The notes under the pieces: model-generated
The model's input: the letters and a program-made list of their open reading frames with translations, nothing else
Told to the model about the DNA's origin: nothing
Database searches by the model: none
Part shown: positions 27,853-37,133 of the stretch, piece after piece
Numbering within the stretch: the stretch's first letter is position 1
How the letters are laid out: each line of letters begins with the position of its first letter
Program-made: the position numbers and the translations under genes
Assembly: GCF_017873095.1 (NCBI RefSeq)
Contig: NZ_JAGGJU010000015.1
Coordinates: 62,001 to 126,000 of the forward strand
From: Heterorhizobium halophytocola
GTDB lineage: Bacteria > Pseudomonadota > Alphaproteobacteria > Rhizobiales > Rhizobiaceae
Reading direction: 5' to 3'
Length of the DNA: 64,000 bases

Positions 27853-29637
27853 TTAGGCGACTGCTCTGGTAGCCGCGGCTTCGGGCGGTGCATTGACCCC
27901 GGTGCGCGGCAGATAGATGCTGTTCTTGCCATAGCCGCGGTTTTCCGGCCCGCGCAGGGCGGCCTCCGAGCCCGGCTCGCGCTTCCATTTGCGCCGGTTG
28001 AGCTTGAAGCGCCGGACCAGCTGTTCCAGTTCGGCCGCACCGCCTGCCAGGGTTTCGGCAATGGCGCTCATGCCCGAGACCATGCCGGCATTTTCCTGGG
28101 TCATCTGATCGAGCGCGTTGACCGCCGAATTGATCTCGTTGAGGCTGGTCGCCTGTTCCGCCGAGGCCGTGGCGATCGCCTCGACATTGATGTCGATCGA
28201 CTTGACGAATTCCTCGATGCGCTTCAGCGAGTTGCCGGTCTCGCCGACCAGGCGCACGCCTTCCTTCACCTCGCTGGAGGAATTGGCGATCAGGCCGGAG
28301 ATTTCCTTGGCGGCCTTGGCCGAGCGCTGGGCCAGTTCGCGCACTTCCTGGGCGACGACCGCAAAGCCCTTGCCGGCGTCGCCGGCGCGGGCTGCCTCGA
28401 CGCCGGCATTCAGCGCCAGAAGGTTGGTCTGGAAGGCAATCTCGTCGATCACGCCGATGATGTTGGCGATTTCCTTGGAGGCCGATTCGATCCGGCCCAT
28501 GGCGTCGACGGTCGAATTGACCACGCTGACCGACTGCGAGGCGGCCGTGCGGGCATCGAGCACCAGCTTGCGGGCGTCGGCCGTGCGGCCGCTCGATTCC
28601 CGCACCGTGACGGTGATTTCCTCGAGGGCTGCCGAAGTCTGTTCCAGCGCCGCAGCTTGCTGTTCGGAGCGATGGGCGATGCCGCCGGCGCTTTCGGTCA
28701 TCTCGCCGCTCTTGGTGGACAGCGTCACGGTCTCGACCAGCACCTGTTCCAGCGTCTCCTGGAACTTGGCGAGCGACTGGTTGAAATCGTGGCGCAGATG
28801 GTCGAATTCCGGAACGAAGGGGTCGTCGATGGTGAAGCGGATATTGCAATCCGCCAGACGTTCGAGGCCGGCACCGACTTCCTGCAGCGCCTTGACCCGG
28901 CCGGTGACGTCGCTGGCGAACTTGACCACCTTGATCACCTTGCCGTCCTCGTCGAGGATCGGGTTGTAGGTCGCCTGGATGAAGACGGACTGGCCTTCCT
29001 TGCCGATGCGCTTGAACTCGTCGCTGAAGAACTCGCCCTTGGCAAGCCGCGGCCAGAACTGCGCATAGTCGTTGGATGCGGCATAGTCCTTGTCGCAGAA
29101 CATCGCGTGATGCTTGCCGACGATTTCCTCCAGCGTATAGCCGAGCGTGTCGAGGAAATTCTTGTTGGCGGTGAGGATCCGGCCGTCGGGCAGGAATTCG
29201 ATCACCGCCTGGGCGCGCGACAGGGCGCTCAGCTTGCCGCGGCTGTCGATGTCGTCGCGCTTGGCAGCCGTGATGTCGGTGGCGATCTTGACGATCTTGA
29301 CCACCTTGCTGCCGCGCATGACGGGATTATAGGAGGCTTCGATCCAGATCTGCTCACCGGATTTGGTGAAGCGCTTGTACTGGCGCTGGTCGAATTCGCC
29401 GCGGCCGAGGCGCTGCCAGAAGGCCCGGTATTCAGGGCCTGCCGCTTCCTTGGGATCGACGAAGATACGATGATGCTTGCCGACGATCTCTTCGCGACGG
29501 TAGCCGACGGCCTTGCAGAAATTGTCGTTGGCGTCGAGGATCGTGCCGTCGGGCTTGAACGAGATGATGGCTTGCGAACGGCTGAACGCCTGCAGGACTG
29601 CAGCGGAATCGCTGGCGAGGAGGGAAGAAAGCGGCAT
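27853..29637 (-). CDS. Soluble PAS-PAS methyl-accepting chemotaxis protein, no tether
   Basis: 594 residues, paralogous along its whole length to the receptor at 25261-27129: PAS1 (GKHHRIF), PAS2 (GKHHAMF), HAMP-like linker and MCP domain with EIAFQTNLLALNAGVEAARAGD. No membrane helix. The ATG at 29637 follows GGAGA; a longer start 13 codons upstream has no ribosome site. It ends in TRAVA without a WxxF pentapeptide, so it may rely on other receptors in mixed arrays for adaptation. Confidence 0.93.
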   Translation of the reverse strand: MPLSSLLASDSAAVLQAFSRSQAIISFKPDGTILDANDNFCKAVGYRREEIVGKHHRIFVDPKEAAGPEYRAFWQRLGRGEFDQRQYKRFTKSGEQIWIEASYNPVMRGSKVVKIVKIATDITAAKRDDIDSRGKLSALSRAQAVIEFLPDGRILTANKNFLDTLGYTLEEIVGKHHAMFCDKDYAASNDYAQFWPRLAKGEFFSDEFKRIGKEGQSVFIQATYNPILDEDGKVIKVVKFASDVTGRVKALQEVGAGLERLADCNIRFTIDDPFVPEFDHLRHDFNQSLAKFQETLEQVLVETVTLSTKSGEMTESAGGIAHRSEQQAAALEQTSAALEEITVTVRESSGRTADARKLVLDARTAASQSVSVVNSTVDAMGRIESASKEIANIIGVIDEIAFQTNLLALNAGVEAARAGDAGKGFAVVAQEVRELAQRSAKAAKEISGLIANSSSEVKEGVRLVGETGNSLKRIEEFVKSIDINVEAIATASAEQATSLNEINSAVNALDQMTQENAGMVSGMSAIAETLAGGAAELEQLVRRFKLNRRKWKREPGSEAALRGPENRGYGKNSIYLPRTGVNAPPEAAATRAVA

Positions 29638-29763
29638 CGAAATATCTCCATTCGGATGCACGCAATCTAACTTCACCTTCCTAATTTAGGATTAAAAGGG
29701 GAGTATGGTTAGTGTTTTGATCCAAAACGACCATTTCTGAGCAAACCCCCAGAAAGAAAGGGG

Positions 29764-29976
29764 TTATTCAGCCGTCCGGTAACGACCCCAGCGGACGGCA
29801 TTCCATATTTTTTCATGGACGAAAAACAAAAGGAAGCCGCTGGCCGAGGCCGAGACGGCAATCCAGAGTGCCCCCGTCAGCGAACCCGTCTGCAGATAGC
29901 CAAGCGCCGTCATGATGGTGATGCCGAGGGTCTGCCAGGTGATGGCCTTGAGAATGGTGCGTCCTGTGGACTCCAT
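29764..29976 (-). CDS. DUF2061 small membrane protein
   Basis: 70 residues starting MESTGRTILKAITWQTLGI, the conserved DUF2061 opening. Two hydrophobic segments (about residues 12-32 and 36-56) and the motif VHEKIWNAVRWGR at the C-terminus fit the family. Function unknown. Divergent from the XRE regulator at 30112. An upstream in-frame start would add 26 residues of atypical sequence and is rejected. Confidence 0.85.
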   Translation of the reverse strand: MESTGRTILKAITWQTLGITIMTALGYLQTGSLTGALWIAVSASASGFLLFFVHEKIWNAVRWGRYRTAE

Positions 29977-30111
29977 GGGGTTTGCCTGCTCCTTGTTGAT
30001 CGGTCGCAGATGCCTCTCTATCAGCGGCGGTCGTGTCGCGGGAATTCTGAACATTCACGACAATATAGCGCGAGTGTTGATTTTTATCGTCAATGGTCGA
30101 ATAATGTCGAC

Positions 30112-30951
30112 ATGGACAAGAGAGACCGAGCCGAGCTGTTCCGCACCCGCCTGGATGAGGCCATGCGCGACGCCGGCGTCAGCCGCAGCGCACTTGCCAG
30201 GACCGCCGGCGTCGATCGCTCGACGATCGCGCAATTGCTGGAGGAGGGGGGCGAGGCGCGCCTGCCGAATGCGCAGCTCGCCGCCGAATGCGCCGACGCG
30301 CTGCGGGTCAGTGCGGATTGGCTGCTGGGACTGTCGGCGCGCCGGCAGACGGCGGCAGACCTGCTGGAAAGCTCGCTCAGGATCACCGAAGCCGACCGCA
30401 CCTTTGCCGACCAGCAGATCGACGACTGGCACCGGGAGGCGGCCGGCTACAAGATCCGCCACGTGCCTGCAACCCTGCCGGATATCCTGAAGACCGACGC
30501 AGTGCTGCAATTCGAATATGCCGCATTCCGCGACAAGACCCCGCAACAGGCGATGATGACGGCCAGGCTCCGCAGCGACTGGCTGAACCTGCCGGGATCC
30601 GACTACGAGATGTGCGCCTCGCGCGAATTGCTGGAATCGCTGGCCCGCGGGGAGGGCTATTGGCGGGGCCTGGACAAGGCCGCAAGGGTCGAGCAGCTCG
30701 AACACATGGCGGCGATCTGCAGGGACCGGTATCCGTCGCTGCGGCTCTATCTGTTCGACACGAAGACGGTGTTTTCGGCACCGGTGACGATTTTCGGCCC
30801 GCTGCTCGCCGCCGTCTATATCGGGCGCTATTACATGGTGTTTCGCGAAAGCCAGCAGATCCGCGCACTGACCGATCATTTCGACCAGCTGGTGCGCGAC
30901 TGCGACACGGATGCCAGACACACGGCTGCGTATATCCGATCGCTGATCTGA
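30112..30951 (+). CDS. XRE/Cro-type transcriptional regulator with C-terminal domain
   Basis: 279 residues starting MDKRDRAELFRTRLDEAMRDAG. The helix-turn-helix (about residues 12-72) includes SALARTAGVDRSTIAQLLEE and ends with ALRVSADWLLGLS. The remaining 200 residues form an uncharacterised sensing domain with aromatic motifs (GEGYWRGLDKAARVEQLEHM, VTIFGPLLAAVYIGRYYMVF). The ATG at 30112 gives the family start; in-frame upstream sequence lies over the divergent gene. Targets are unknown. Confidence 0.85.
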   Translation: MDKRDRAELFRTRLDEAMRDAGVSRSALARTAGVDRSTIAQLLEEGGEARLPNAQLAAECADALRVSADWLLGLSARRQTAADLLESSLRITEADRTFADQQIDDWHREAAGYKIRHVPATLPDILKTDAVLQFEYAAFRDKTPQQAMMTARLRSDWLNLPGSDYEMCASRELLESLARGEGYWRGLDKAARVEQLEHMAAICRDRYPSLRLYLFDTKTVFSAPVTIFGPLLAAVYIGRYYMVFRESQQIRALTDHFDQLVRDCDTDARHTAAYIRSLI

Positions 30952-31206
30952 GCAAAGGCGCAGGGACGTCGAGCCTGACCGGCGATGTCCATCCTCGATA
31001 CCCGGCTTGCACCTTCAGAAATATTGCGGCCGCCAGATATCCGCAAAGCCAGGCTTTTCAGCCCGCGGCTGGGTAATTGCGCAAACCATAAGTGTGCGGC
31101 GTTTTTTAAGTCAATTTTTATATGTTCATATAAGGATGTGCGAAAGTCAGCCGCTTGACGACCGGATCTCCTCCCCCCGGTCAGCGGTGACCGTCCGGAG
31201 CACGTC

Positions 31207-33450
31207 ATGAAAATTTCCATCAAGCAGACCCTGATCCTGGCCTTTGCCATTCTGAGTATTGCCGTCATCGGCCTTGTCGGCCGGTCGCTGCTGCAGGAGG
31301 TTTCGGTCTACCGAAACAATGCAGCCCTGTCCAAGCTGTCGCGGCTCGACGGACGGCTGTTCGACGCGCTGCTCGGTCTGCGCGGCGAGCGCGGCGCCCT
31401 GTCCTCCGCCGCGAAACTCGAGCCTGCGGACATGCAGTCCACCCTTGCCAATCTCCAGGATGGCCGCCAGTCGGTCGACCCGGCATTTGCCGAGGTGAAG
31501 AGCCTGCTGGAGGATGTCAGGGTGGCCGAGATCAACAGCGCCGTCGGCAAGGTCATGGGCGAATATGCCCAGTGGATGTCCCTGCGCCAGCAGGTCGACG
31601 GGCTTCTCAAGCAGCCGCTGGCCGATCGCGATGCGGCCCTCGTCAAGCAGGTGCTGGGTCTTGCCGACCAGATGCTGGTGGATCTCGAGCAGGCCTCCAA
31701 TGCCGTCGAGGCAGTGATCATCGACCGCGATCCGAAGATGATGATGTTCACCCAGTTGCGGGCGCTCGGCTGGTCGATGCGCGCCAATGGCGGTGCCGCG
31801 AATTCCACGCTGGTCGGTTCGCTGATCGCCAACGCGCCGCCGAGCGCTGCCAAGCAGACCGAACTGGCCGTCCAGGATGGTAAGGTCGCCTTTGCCTGGG
31901 CCCAGATCGGCCAGATCGTCCTCAGCCCCTCCACGCCTGACGAGGTGACCCGCGCCTACAAGACCGCCGAGACGACCTTCTTTGGCGGTGCCTATGCGGA
32001 CCAGAAGGCTGCCGCGCTCAAGGCCTTTGCCGATGGCAAGGCGCTGGGCATGGATGTCGATCTGTGGCGCAAGCCCGCCGGCCCGGCCCAGCAGTCGCTT
32101 GCCGACATCGCCATGGCCGCGCTGACCCAGATGAATGCCATCACCGCCGGGAAGCTGTCGGCGTCTGCCGGCGCCATCCTCCTGGGTGCCATCGCGCTGG
32201 CCCTGACCCTTGCCCTTTCGGTCGCCGGCATTCTCACGGTCATCTTCCGGGTCACCAACCCGATCGGACAGCTGACCGATGTCATGCGGAAACTGGCCGA
32301 TGGCGATCTTTCCGTCATCGTCACCGGCGCCGGCCGACGGGACGAGATCGGCGAAATGGCCCGCGCCGTCGAGGTCTTCAAGACCGCGGCGGAGCACAAT
32401 CTGCAGCTCGAGGCGCAGGCCGAAACGCAGCGCAAGGCTGCCGAGCAGGAGCGCATCAGCTTCCAGCAGAAGGCGGAGCGCGAGGCGGAGGAGCGTCTCA
32501 CCCAGGCGACCTCGGGACTGGCGTCCGGCCTCAAGGCGCTGGCCGCGGGCAACATGGCCTGCGAGATCCATGACGCCTTCAGCGAGCAGTTCGAGCAGCT
32601 GCGCCACAACTTCAACGATTCCGTCCGCCAGCTGCGCACGGCCCTTGAGGGCGTGAACCAGACCGCGCTCAGCGTTCGCACCGGCAGCGGCGAAATCTCG
32701 GGTGCCTCGGAAGAGCTTTCCAAGCGCACCGAACAGCAGGCCGCCTCGCTGGAGGAGACTGCGGCCGCCCTGGAGGAGGTCACGACCAATGTCCGGCAGA
32801 CCTCGGAGCGCGCCAGCGAAGCACGCGAAATGGTCCGCGATGCCAGCCAGCGCGCCGGCAATTCCAGTACCGTGGTGACCAATGCCGTTGCGGCAATGAA
32901 CCAGATCGAGGTGGCATCGAGCCAGATTTCCAGCATTATCGGCGTCATCGACGACATTGCCTTCCAGACCAATCTGCTGGCGCTCAATGCCGGCGTCGAG
33001 GCGGCGCGTGCCGGCGACGCCGGCAAGGGGTTCGCGGTCGTGGCCCAGGAAGTGCGCGAACTGGCCCAGCGCTCGGCCAATGCGGCGAAGGAAATCAAGG
33101 CGCTGATCAGCAATTCGGAGGCGGCCGTCACGCAGGGCGTGACGCTGGTCAACGACACCGGCGCCGGCCTCAAGGAGATCGCTGAACTGGTGGGGTCGAT
33201 CAACCAGCACATGGAGGCGATTGCAACGGCTGCCAAGGAGCAGTCGAGTGGTCTTGCCGAGATCAACACGGCCGTCAATCACATGGACCAGGCGACCCAG
33301 CAGAACGCCGCCATGGTCGAGGAGATGAATGCCGCAGGCGTCGGCCTGGCCGACGAGAGCAACCGGCTTTCGCAATTGCTGGCCCGGTTCGATCTCGACG
33401 GGTCGGGCGCGCGCACGACACTCCAGCGCGCCGATCGCCACGCCGCCTGA
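31207..33450 (+). CDS. Transmembrane methyl-accepting chemotaxis protein
   Basis: 747 residues. A first membrane helix (about 7-28), a long all-helical periplasmic sensor (about 29-315, with LFDALLGLRGERGALS recalling nitrate-type helical sensors), a second membrane helix (about 318-345), HAMP and the signalling domain with DIAFQTNLLALNAGVEAARAGD (about residues 580-602). Ends RADRHAA without a WxxF tether. Transcribed alone with its own terminator. The ligand cannot be predicted. Confidence 0.94.
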   Translation: MKISIKQTLILAFAILSIAVIGLVGRSLLQEVSVYRNNAALSKLSRLDGRLFDALLGLRGERGALSSAAKLEPADMQSTLANLQDGRQSVDPAFAEVKSLLEDVRVAEINSAVGKVMGEYAQWMSLRQQVDGLLKQPLADRDAALVKQVLGLADQMLVDLEQASNAVEAVIIDRDPKMMMFTQLRALGWSMRANGGAANSTLVGSLIANAPPSAAKQTELAVQDGKVAFAWAQIGQIVLSPSTPDEVTRAYKTAETTFFGGAYADQKAAALKAFADGKALGMDVDLWRKPAGPAQQSLADIAMAALTQMNAITAGKLSASAGAILLGAIALALTLALSVAGILTVIFRVTNPIGQLTDVMRKLADGDLSVIVTGAGRRDEIGEMARAVEVFKTAAEHNLQLEAQAETQRKAAEQERISFQQKAEREAEERLTQATSGLASGLKALAAGNMACEIHDAFSEQFEQLRHNFNDSVRQLRTALEGVNQTALSVRTGSGEISGASEELSKRTEQQAASLEETAAALEEVTTNVRQTSERASEAREMVRDASQRAGNSSTVVTNAVAAMNQIEVASSQISSIIGVIDDIAFQTNLLALNAGVEAARAGDAGKGFAVVAQEVRELAQRSANAAKEIKALISNSEAAVTQGVTLVNDTGAGLKEIAELVGSINQHMEAIATAAKEQSSGLAEINTAVNHMDQATQQNAAMVEEMNAAGVGLADESNRLSQLLARFDLDGSGARTTLQRADRHAA

Positions 33451-33509
33451 GCGGGCGGCTATCCCCGCAGCCTTGCGGCCGGGCCGCAGAAGCGCGACGA
33501 AACGGCATT

Positions 33510-33543
33510 CGCCCCGCGGATCGCAAGGTCCGCGGGGCGTTTC
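33510..33543 (+). terminator. Terminator after the chemoreceptor
   Basis: Perfect 11-base stem CGCCCCGCGGA / TCCGCGGGGCG, 8-base loop, followed by TTT; 59 bases after the stop codon. Confidence 0.85.
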
Positions 33544-33625
33544 CGTCAGGCGCCGCGTCTCCGTGGCGACAATGTTCTGCCTTTCCGGTCAGCATGTTGT
33601 CGCCGCGATTGGCGCGTGGCCCTCT

Positions 33626-34405
33626 TTACAGGGCCGGCATCACCGTGATCGACTTCATCGGCGCATCCAGTCCGCCGATCATGCCGGCGCTTGTCGCCTT
33701 GCCGGTCGAGAGATCGACCGTGTAGAGACCGTTGTCCGCCACCAGCCATGCGACATTGCCGCTGTCGCCGGTTGCCTGGATGTCGAAGGCGTAGGATGCC
33801 GGCTTGCCTTCGATGCCGAGCTTTCCGATTGCTTTCAACGTGCCGTCATTGGGCTTGGTCTGCTGGATCAGGGCACCGATGGTGGCGTCGATATTATACA
33901 TCGCCGTCTTCTCGGGCTTGCCCGTCGAATTGGTGTAGGCCGCAGCAACGGTATTGGGCGTCTCGCCCTTGTGCATGTCCATTTCCTCGAAGGCGAGGCT
34001 GCCATCGACCGTCACCGCGCCCGTATCGGGATGCACGCGATGGTTCGTCACGCCGCTCATGTAACGGATGCGGTCGGCCGCGGGGTTGAAATTGACGATC
34101 ACGGGGGCATCGCCGATGTCGAGCGGCGTGTCCATTTTCGCCACCTGGGTTGCCGCGCCGCTTTCCGGGTCAATGGTGACGATGCTGTGGTCGGAGGTCA
34201 CGCCGACGATGGTCTTGGTGGCAGGCCTGAAGTCGAGGCCGACAAGGGTTTCGACGCCGGAAATTTCCACCGTGCTGGTGGTGCCGGGGCTGTCTGTATC
34301 GAACATTACCAGTGTTCTGTCGCCGACAAGGCCAAGGGCCGGGGCTGCGAGCGCCGAGGAGGCGGCGAGGGTGGCCGTCAGGCAAGCGAGGCTGAACGTG
34401 TACAT
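33626..34405 (-). CDS. Exported DUF4394 protein
   Basis: 259 residues with a signal peptide (MYTFSLACLTATLAASSALAAPA). The mature part shows repeating beta-propeller-like units (TLVGLDFRPATKTIVGVTSD, INFNP-like VNFNPAADRIRYMSG, VAAAYTNS), the DUF4394 pattern. The ATG at 34405 is chosen for its signal peptide and the GAGAGAT upstream; a longer frame adds 77 atypical residues. Divergent from an ECF sigma gene, and the same bipartite motif lies upstream of both. Probably an envelope protein under control of that sigma factor; exact role unknown. Confidence 0.87.
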   Translation of the reverse strand: MYTFSLACLTATLAASSALAAPALGLVGDRTLVMFDTDSPGTTSTVEISGVETLVGLDFRPATKTIVGVTSDHSIVTIDPESGAATQVAKMDTPLDIGDAPVIVNFNPAADRIRYMSGVTNHRVHPDTGAVTVDGSLAFEEMDMHKGETPNTVAAAYTNSTGKPEKTAMYNIDATIGALIQQTKPNDGTLKAIGKLGIEGKPASYAFDIQATGDSGNVAWLVADNGLYTVDLSTGKATSAGMIGGLDAPMKSITVMPAL

Positions 34406-34463
34406 TGGTATCTCTCCCGAATTCTGGTCACGGCAGCATCGGAATGATGGCGCCTGACTGGTG

Positions 34464-34489
34464 GACACGCCAGGAGGGCTTCTGGATGC
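34464..34489 (-). promoter_or_regulatory. Candidate ECF-sigma promoter for the DUF4394 gene
   Basis: Minus-strand GCATCC (34484-34489), a 15-base spacer and GTGTC (34464-34468), followed by 58 bases to the start codon. The same motif with the same spacing faces the other way at 34592-34617. Confidence 0.6.
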
Positions 34490-34591
34490 AGAACCTGCAG
34501 AATTATTTTTGCGCAGGCAGAGCGGGGCAGGCGAGCAGCCGACCGGAGCAGGCGGCACCAGGCGGAAATCGAGAAGAAGCATCGTGCCGGC

Positions 34592-34617
34592 GCATCCAAA
34601 CGGCCGTCCCCGGTGTC
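34592..34617 (+). promoter_or_regulatory. Candidate ECF-sigma promoter for the sigma/anti-sigma operon
   Basis: GCATCC (34592-34597), a 15-base spacer and GTGTC (34613-34617). It lies 127 bases before the sigma start codon and matches the divergent element in both boxes and spacing, suggesting autoregulation. Confidence 0.6.
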
Positions 34618-34744
34618 TTGGCAGATATGGGTTCACAGGGGTTTGATCGAAATGGACGACGCACAGACGGCGAGGCTACGACCGGCGGCTTGTATTCGCA
34701 CCGCACCCCGGTACGTTCAGTCCATGGAATCCGGGGGAGGTTTT

Positions 34745-35296
34745 ATGGGAGATGCGCAGACCGCGCTTGCACAGGCGTTGAGTGCCTGCGCCAAGGGGGA
34801 CCGTCAGGGGTTGAAGGCGATTTACGAAGCCGAAGCCAGGCGCATGGTGACGATCGCCGAACGGATCCTGCGTCGGCACGATCTGGCGGAGGAAATCGTC
34901 CAGGAGGCTTTTCTGCAGATCTGGCGCAAGGCGGGACAGTATGATCCGGCCCGCGGCTCGGCGCGCGGCTGGCTCTATGCCGTGGTGCGCAGCCGCGCCT
35001 TGAACGCCATCCGTGACGGACGCCGGGAAGAGGCGGTCGACGCCGACAGCCTGGAGCGCCTGCAGGACGAGGCGCAGGACGGCCTGTTTTCCGATATCTA
35101 TAACGATCTCGACCAGGCAAGCCGGCTGCGGGCCTGTCTCGACCGGCTGGATGCGGCACGCCGCAGGACCATCCTGATGGCCTATGTCTCCGGCTACAGC
35201 CATGGCGAGATCGCCGGACGGCTGAAATTGCCGCTCGGCACCGCCAAGGCCTGGATCCGCCGTTCCTTGCTGACATTGCGGGAGTGCATGGCATGA
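34745..35296 (+). CDS. ECF-type RNA polymerase sigma factor
   Basis: 183 residues starting MGDAQTALAQAL at an ATG with GGGGAGG 5 bases upstream. Region 2 (about residues 20-85) holds HDLAEEIVQEAFLQIWRKAG; region 4 (about 130-180) holds the helix-turn-helix GYSHGEIAGRLKLPLGTAKAWIRRS. No extracytoplasmic extension. Its stop overlaps the anti-sigma start (ATGA at 35293-35296), so they are made in fixed ratio. Pairing with an RskA-like protein places it among SigK-like ECF factors, by inference. Confidence 0.94.
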   Translation: MGDAQTALAQALSACAKGDRQGLKAIYEAEARRMVTIAERILRRHDLAEEIVQEAFLQIWRKAGQYDPARGSARGWLYAVVRSRALNAIRDGRREEAVDADSLERLQDEAQDGLFSDIYNDLDQASRLRACLDRLDAARRRTILMAYVSGYSHGEIAGRLKLPLGTAKAWIRRSLLTLRECMA

Positions 35297-36015
35297 GCCG
35301 GTTCGAGACCGAGGCCGAACGGGCCGACGCCTATGTTCTGGGGCTGATGGACGACGACGAGATCGCCCGCATCGAGGCCGACCTGGAAACGGACCTGTCC
35401 CTGCAGGCCGCGGTCGGGGTTGGCCGAGACCGTTTCGTGGAACTCGATCTGGCCGGGCGGGAAGGCGAGATCTCGCCGGACCTGTGGGAGCGTATCGCCA
35501 GGACGATCGACGGGGGCGGCTCGCGGGGCGAGGGGCAAGGCAGGGCGGCAACCGCGGGTCCTGTCCCGGACAACGACAACCGGCTGGTGTTCTGGCGGCG
35601 CATGACGGCGTCCGCTGTCGCGGCATCCGCCGTGCTCGTCGCCGGACTTGCCTATCTCAGCCTTCATCCGCCGGTGCCCAAGGTCATCGCCGTGCTGATG
35701 AACGCGGCCGGCCAGCCGATCGTGATGGTCGAGGATTTCGGCGATGCCGATGCCCGGCTGACCCCACTGGTCGACTATGCTGTGCCGGACAATCGGACTC
35801 TGCAGGTGTGGACCCTGCCCTCGAAGACGACAGGGCCTGTGTCCCTGGGCGTGCTGGAGGGCTGGCGCAGCGTGACGGTCGGCGATCGTGACCTGCCCGC
35901 GCCGCATGAGGAGCAGCTCTACGAGATTACCATCGAACCGGCAGGCGGATCACCGACGGGACGGCCGACAGGCCCTGTTCTCGGCAAGGGGTTTGCCCGC
36001 GCGCCGAGAATTTGA
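35293..36015 (+). CDS. RskA-type membrane anti-sigma factor
   Basis: 240 residues. The N-terminal cytoplasmic part (about 1-100, ADAYVLGLMDDDEIARIEADLE) is the typical sigma-binding helix bundle; a membrane helix lies at about 104-124 (SAVAASAVLVAGLAYLSL); the C-terminal part is periplasmic with the RskA-like stretch GPVSLGVLEGWRSVTV and PAGGSPTGRPTGPVL. Releases the partner sigma factor on an envelope signal, presumably by proteolysis. Start taken at the ATG overlapping the sigma stop, since the GTG at 35284 has no advantage. Confidence 0.9.
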   Translation: MSRFETEAERADAYVLGLMDDDEIARIEADLETDLSLQAAVGVGRDRFVELDLAGREGEISPDLWERIARTIDGGGSRGEGQGRAATAGPVPDNDNRLVFWRRMTASAVAASAVLVAGLAYLSLHPPVPKVIAVLMNAAGQPIVMVEDFGDADARLTPLVDYAVPDNRTLQVWTLPSKTTGPVSLGVLEGWRSVTVGDRDLPAPHEEQLYEITIEPAGGSPTGRPTGPVLGKGFARAPRI

Positions 36016-36046
36016 CCGGGCCGGTCCGTCGCTGTCCAAGCTGTCG

Positions 36047-37018
36047 TCACGCCACCCGGGCGGCCTGGCCGGTCGCCCGTCCCGGCGGATGGCCGGTGAC
36101 CCGCTTGAAGGCGCGGCTGAAGGCCGCTTGGCTGGCATAGCCGAGCTTCAGCGCCGCCGTTTCGATCGGCATCCGGTCGCGGGCAATCCAGTCGACCGCC
36201 AGCCGCATGCGCATTTCCGTCAGGTAGCGCACCGGTGTGACCCCGGTCACCTCGAGGAAGCGTTCGGCAAACACCGAGCGCGAGGCCCCCATGGTGCTGG
36301 CGAGTTCGGCAACCGTCCAGTTGCGGCCCGGATCGCGATGGAGCGCCACCAGCACCCGGCCGAGCTTGGGATCGCGCAACGCGGCGATCCAGCCGGTCGC
36401 ATCGCCGCAGCCGCATTCGACCCAGCCGCGCACGATGCAGGCGGCGACCACGTCGGCCAGCCGTGACAGGATGCCGGCATAGCCGGCGCGCGCGCTTTTC
36501 GCCTCGCGCTCCATCGCCTCCAGCATCGGCAGGATCTCCGGATAGCGGTCGACCAGCGTGCCGACCCGCATGACGGCGGGCATCAGTGCGATCAGCGGGT
36601 GCATGCTGCCGAGCTCGAAATCCATGCAGGCGGAAAACAGCACGGTGCGCGCTTCTGCCGGGCAGGTCGCCTCGTCGCAGTCGCGGATCTCGCTCACCAT
36701 CGGGCAAAGTTCGGCCTTGTCATAGGTGCCGAGGTCGCGGCAGGCGCGGTCCAGCTTCGGATCGGAGGCGATCCGATGGAGGCCGCCGCGCGGCAGCAGC
36801 GCGGCATCGCCCGCCGCCATCTCGTGTTCCTCGCCGCCGGGCGAGCGCAGCGCGATCCTGCCACGCGCGACGAAGACGAATTTGGCGCGCGGGTCACCCT
36901 CGCCGAAGGAGACGGCAAAGGGCGGCGACAATTCGATGCGCCGATAGTCGATGCCGACGAGCCGCATGCCAAGCAGCAGTTCGCTGACCATGTCTGGATC
37001 GAGAGAATTGGTTGCCAT
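36047..37018 (-). CDS. AraC-family transcriptional regulator
   Basis: 323 residues. An N-terminal cupin sensing domain (about 1-190) is followed by a double helix-turn-helix AraC domain (about 215-315) with WTVAELASTMGASRSVFAERFLEVTGVTPVRYL and AALKLGYASQAAFSRAFKRVTG. Start at ATG 37018; a longer frame adds 39 unlikely residues. Divergent from an MFS exporter gene 116 bases away, the common regulator-exporter arrangement. The sensor has two Cys pairs (AELCPMVSEIRDCDEATC and VECGCGD) that might sense redox or electrophiles, by inference. Confidence 0.92.
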   Translation of the reverse strand: MATNSLDPDMVSELLLGMRLVGIDYRRIELSPPFAVSFGEGDPRAKFVFVARGRIALRSPGGEEHEMAAGDAALLPRGGLHRIASDPKLDRACRDLGTYDKAELCPMVSEIRDCDEATCPAEARTVLFSACMDFELGSMHPLIALMPAVMRVGTLVDRYPEILPMLEAMEREAKSARAGYAGILSRLADVVAACIVRGWVECGCGDATGWIAALRDPKLGRVLVALHRDPGRNWTVAELASTMGASRSVFAERFLEVTGVTPVRYLTEMRMRLAVDWIARDRMPIETAALKLGYASQAAFSRAFKRVTGHPPGRATGQAARVA

Positions 37019-37133
37019 GCGTACAGTTCCGGACGAATGATCAATCATGCCGGAGTTTTTGGCATGGATCGTCCGGTGAGTCCAGCCTAGCTTGAGGCCA
37101 TCCTTTCCTCCCATCCGCAAGGACCTTGAAAAC

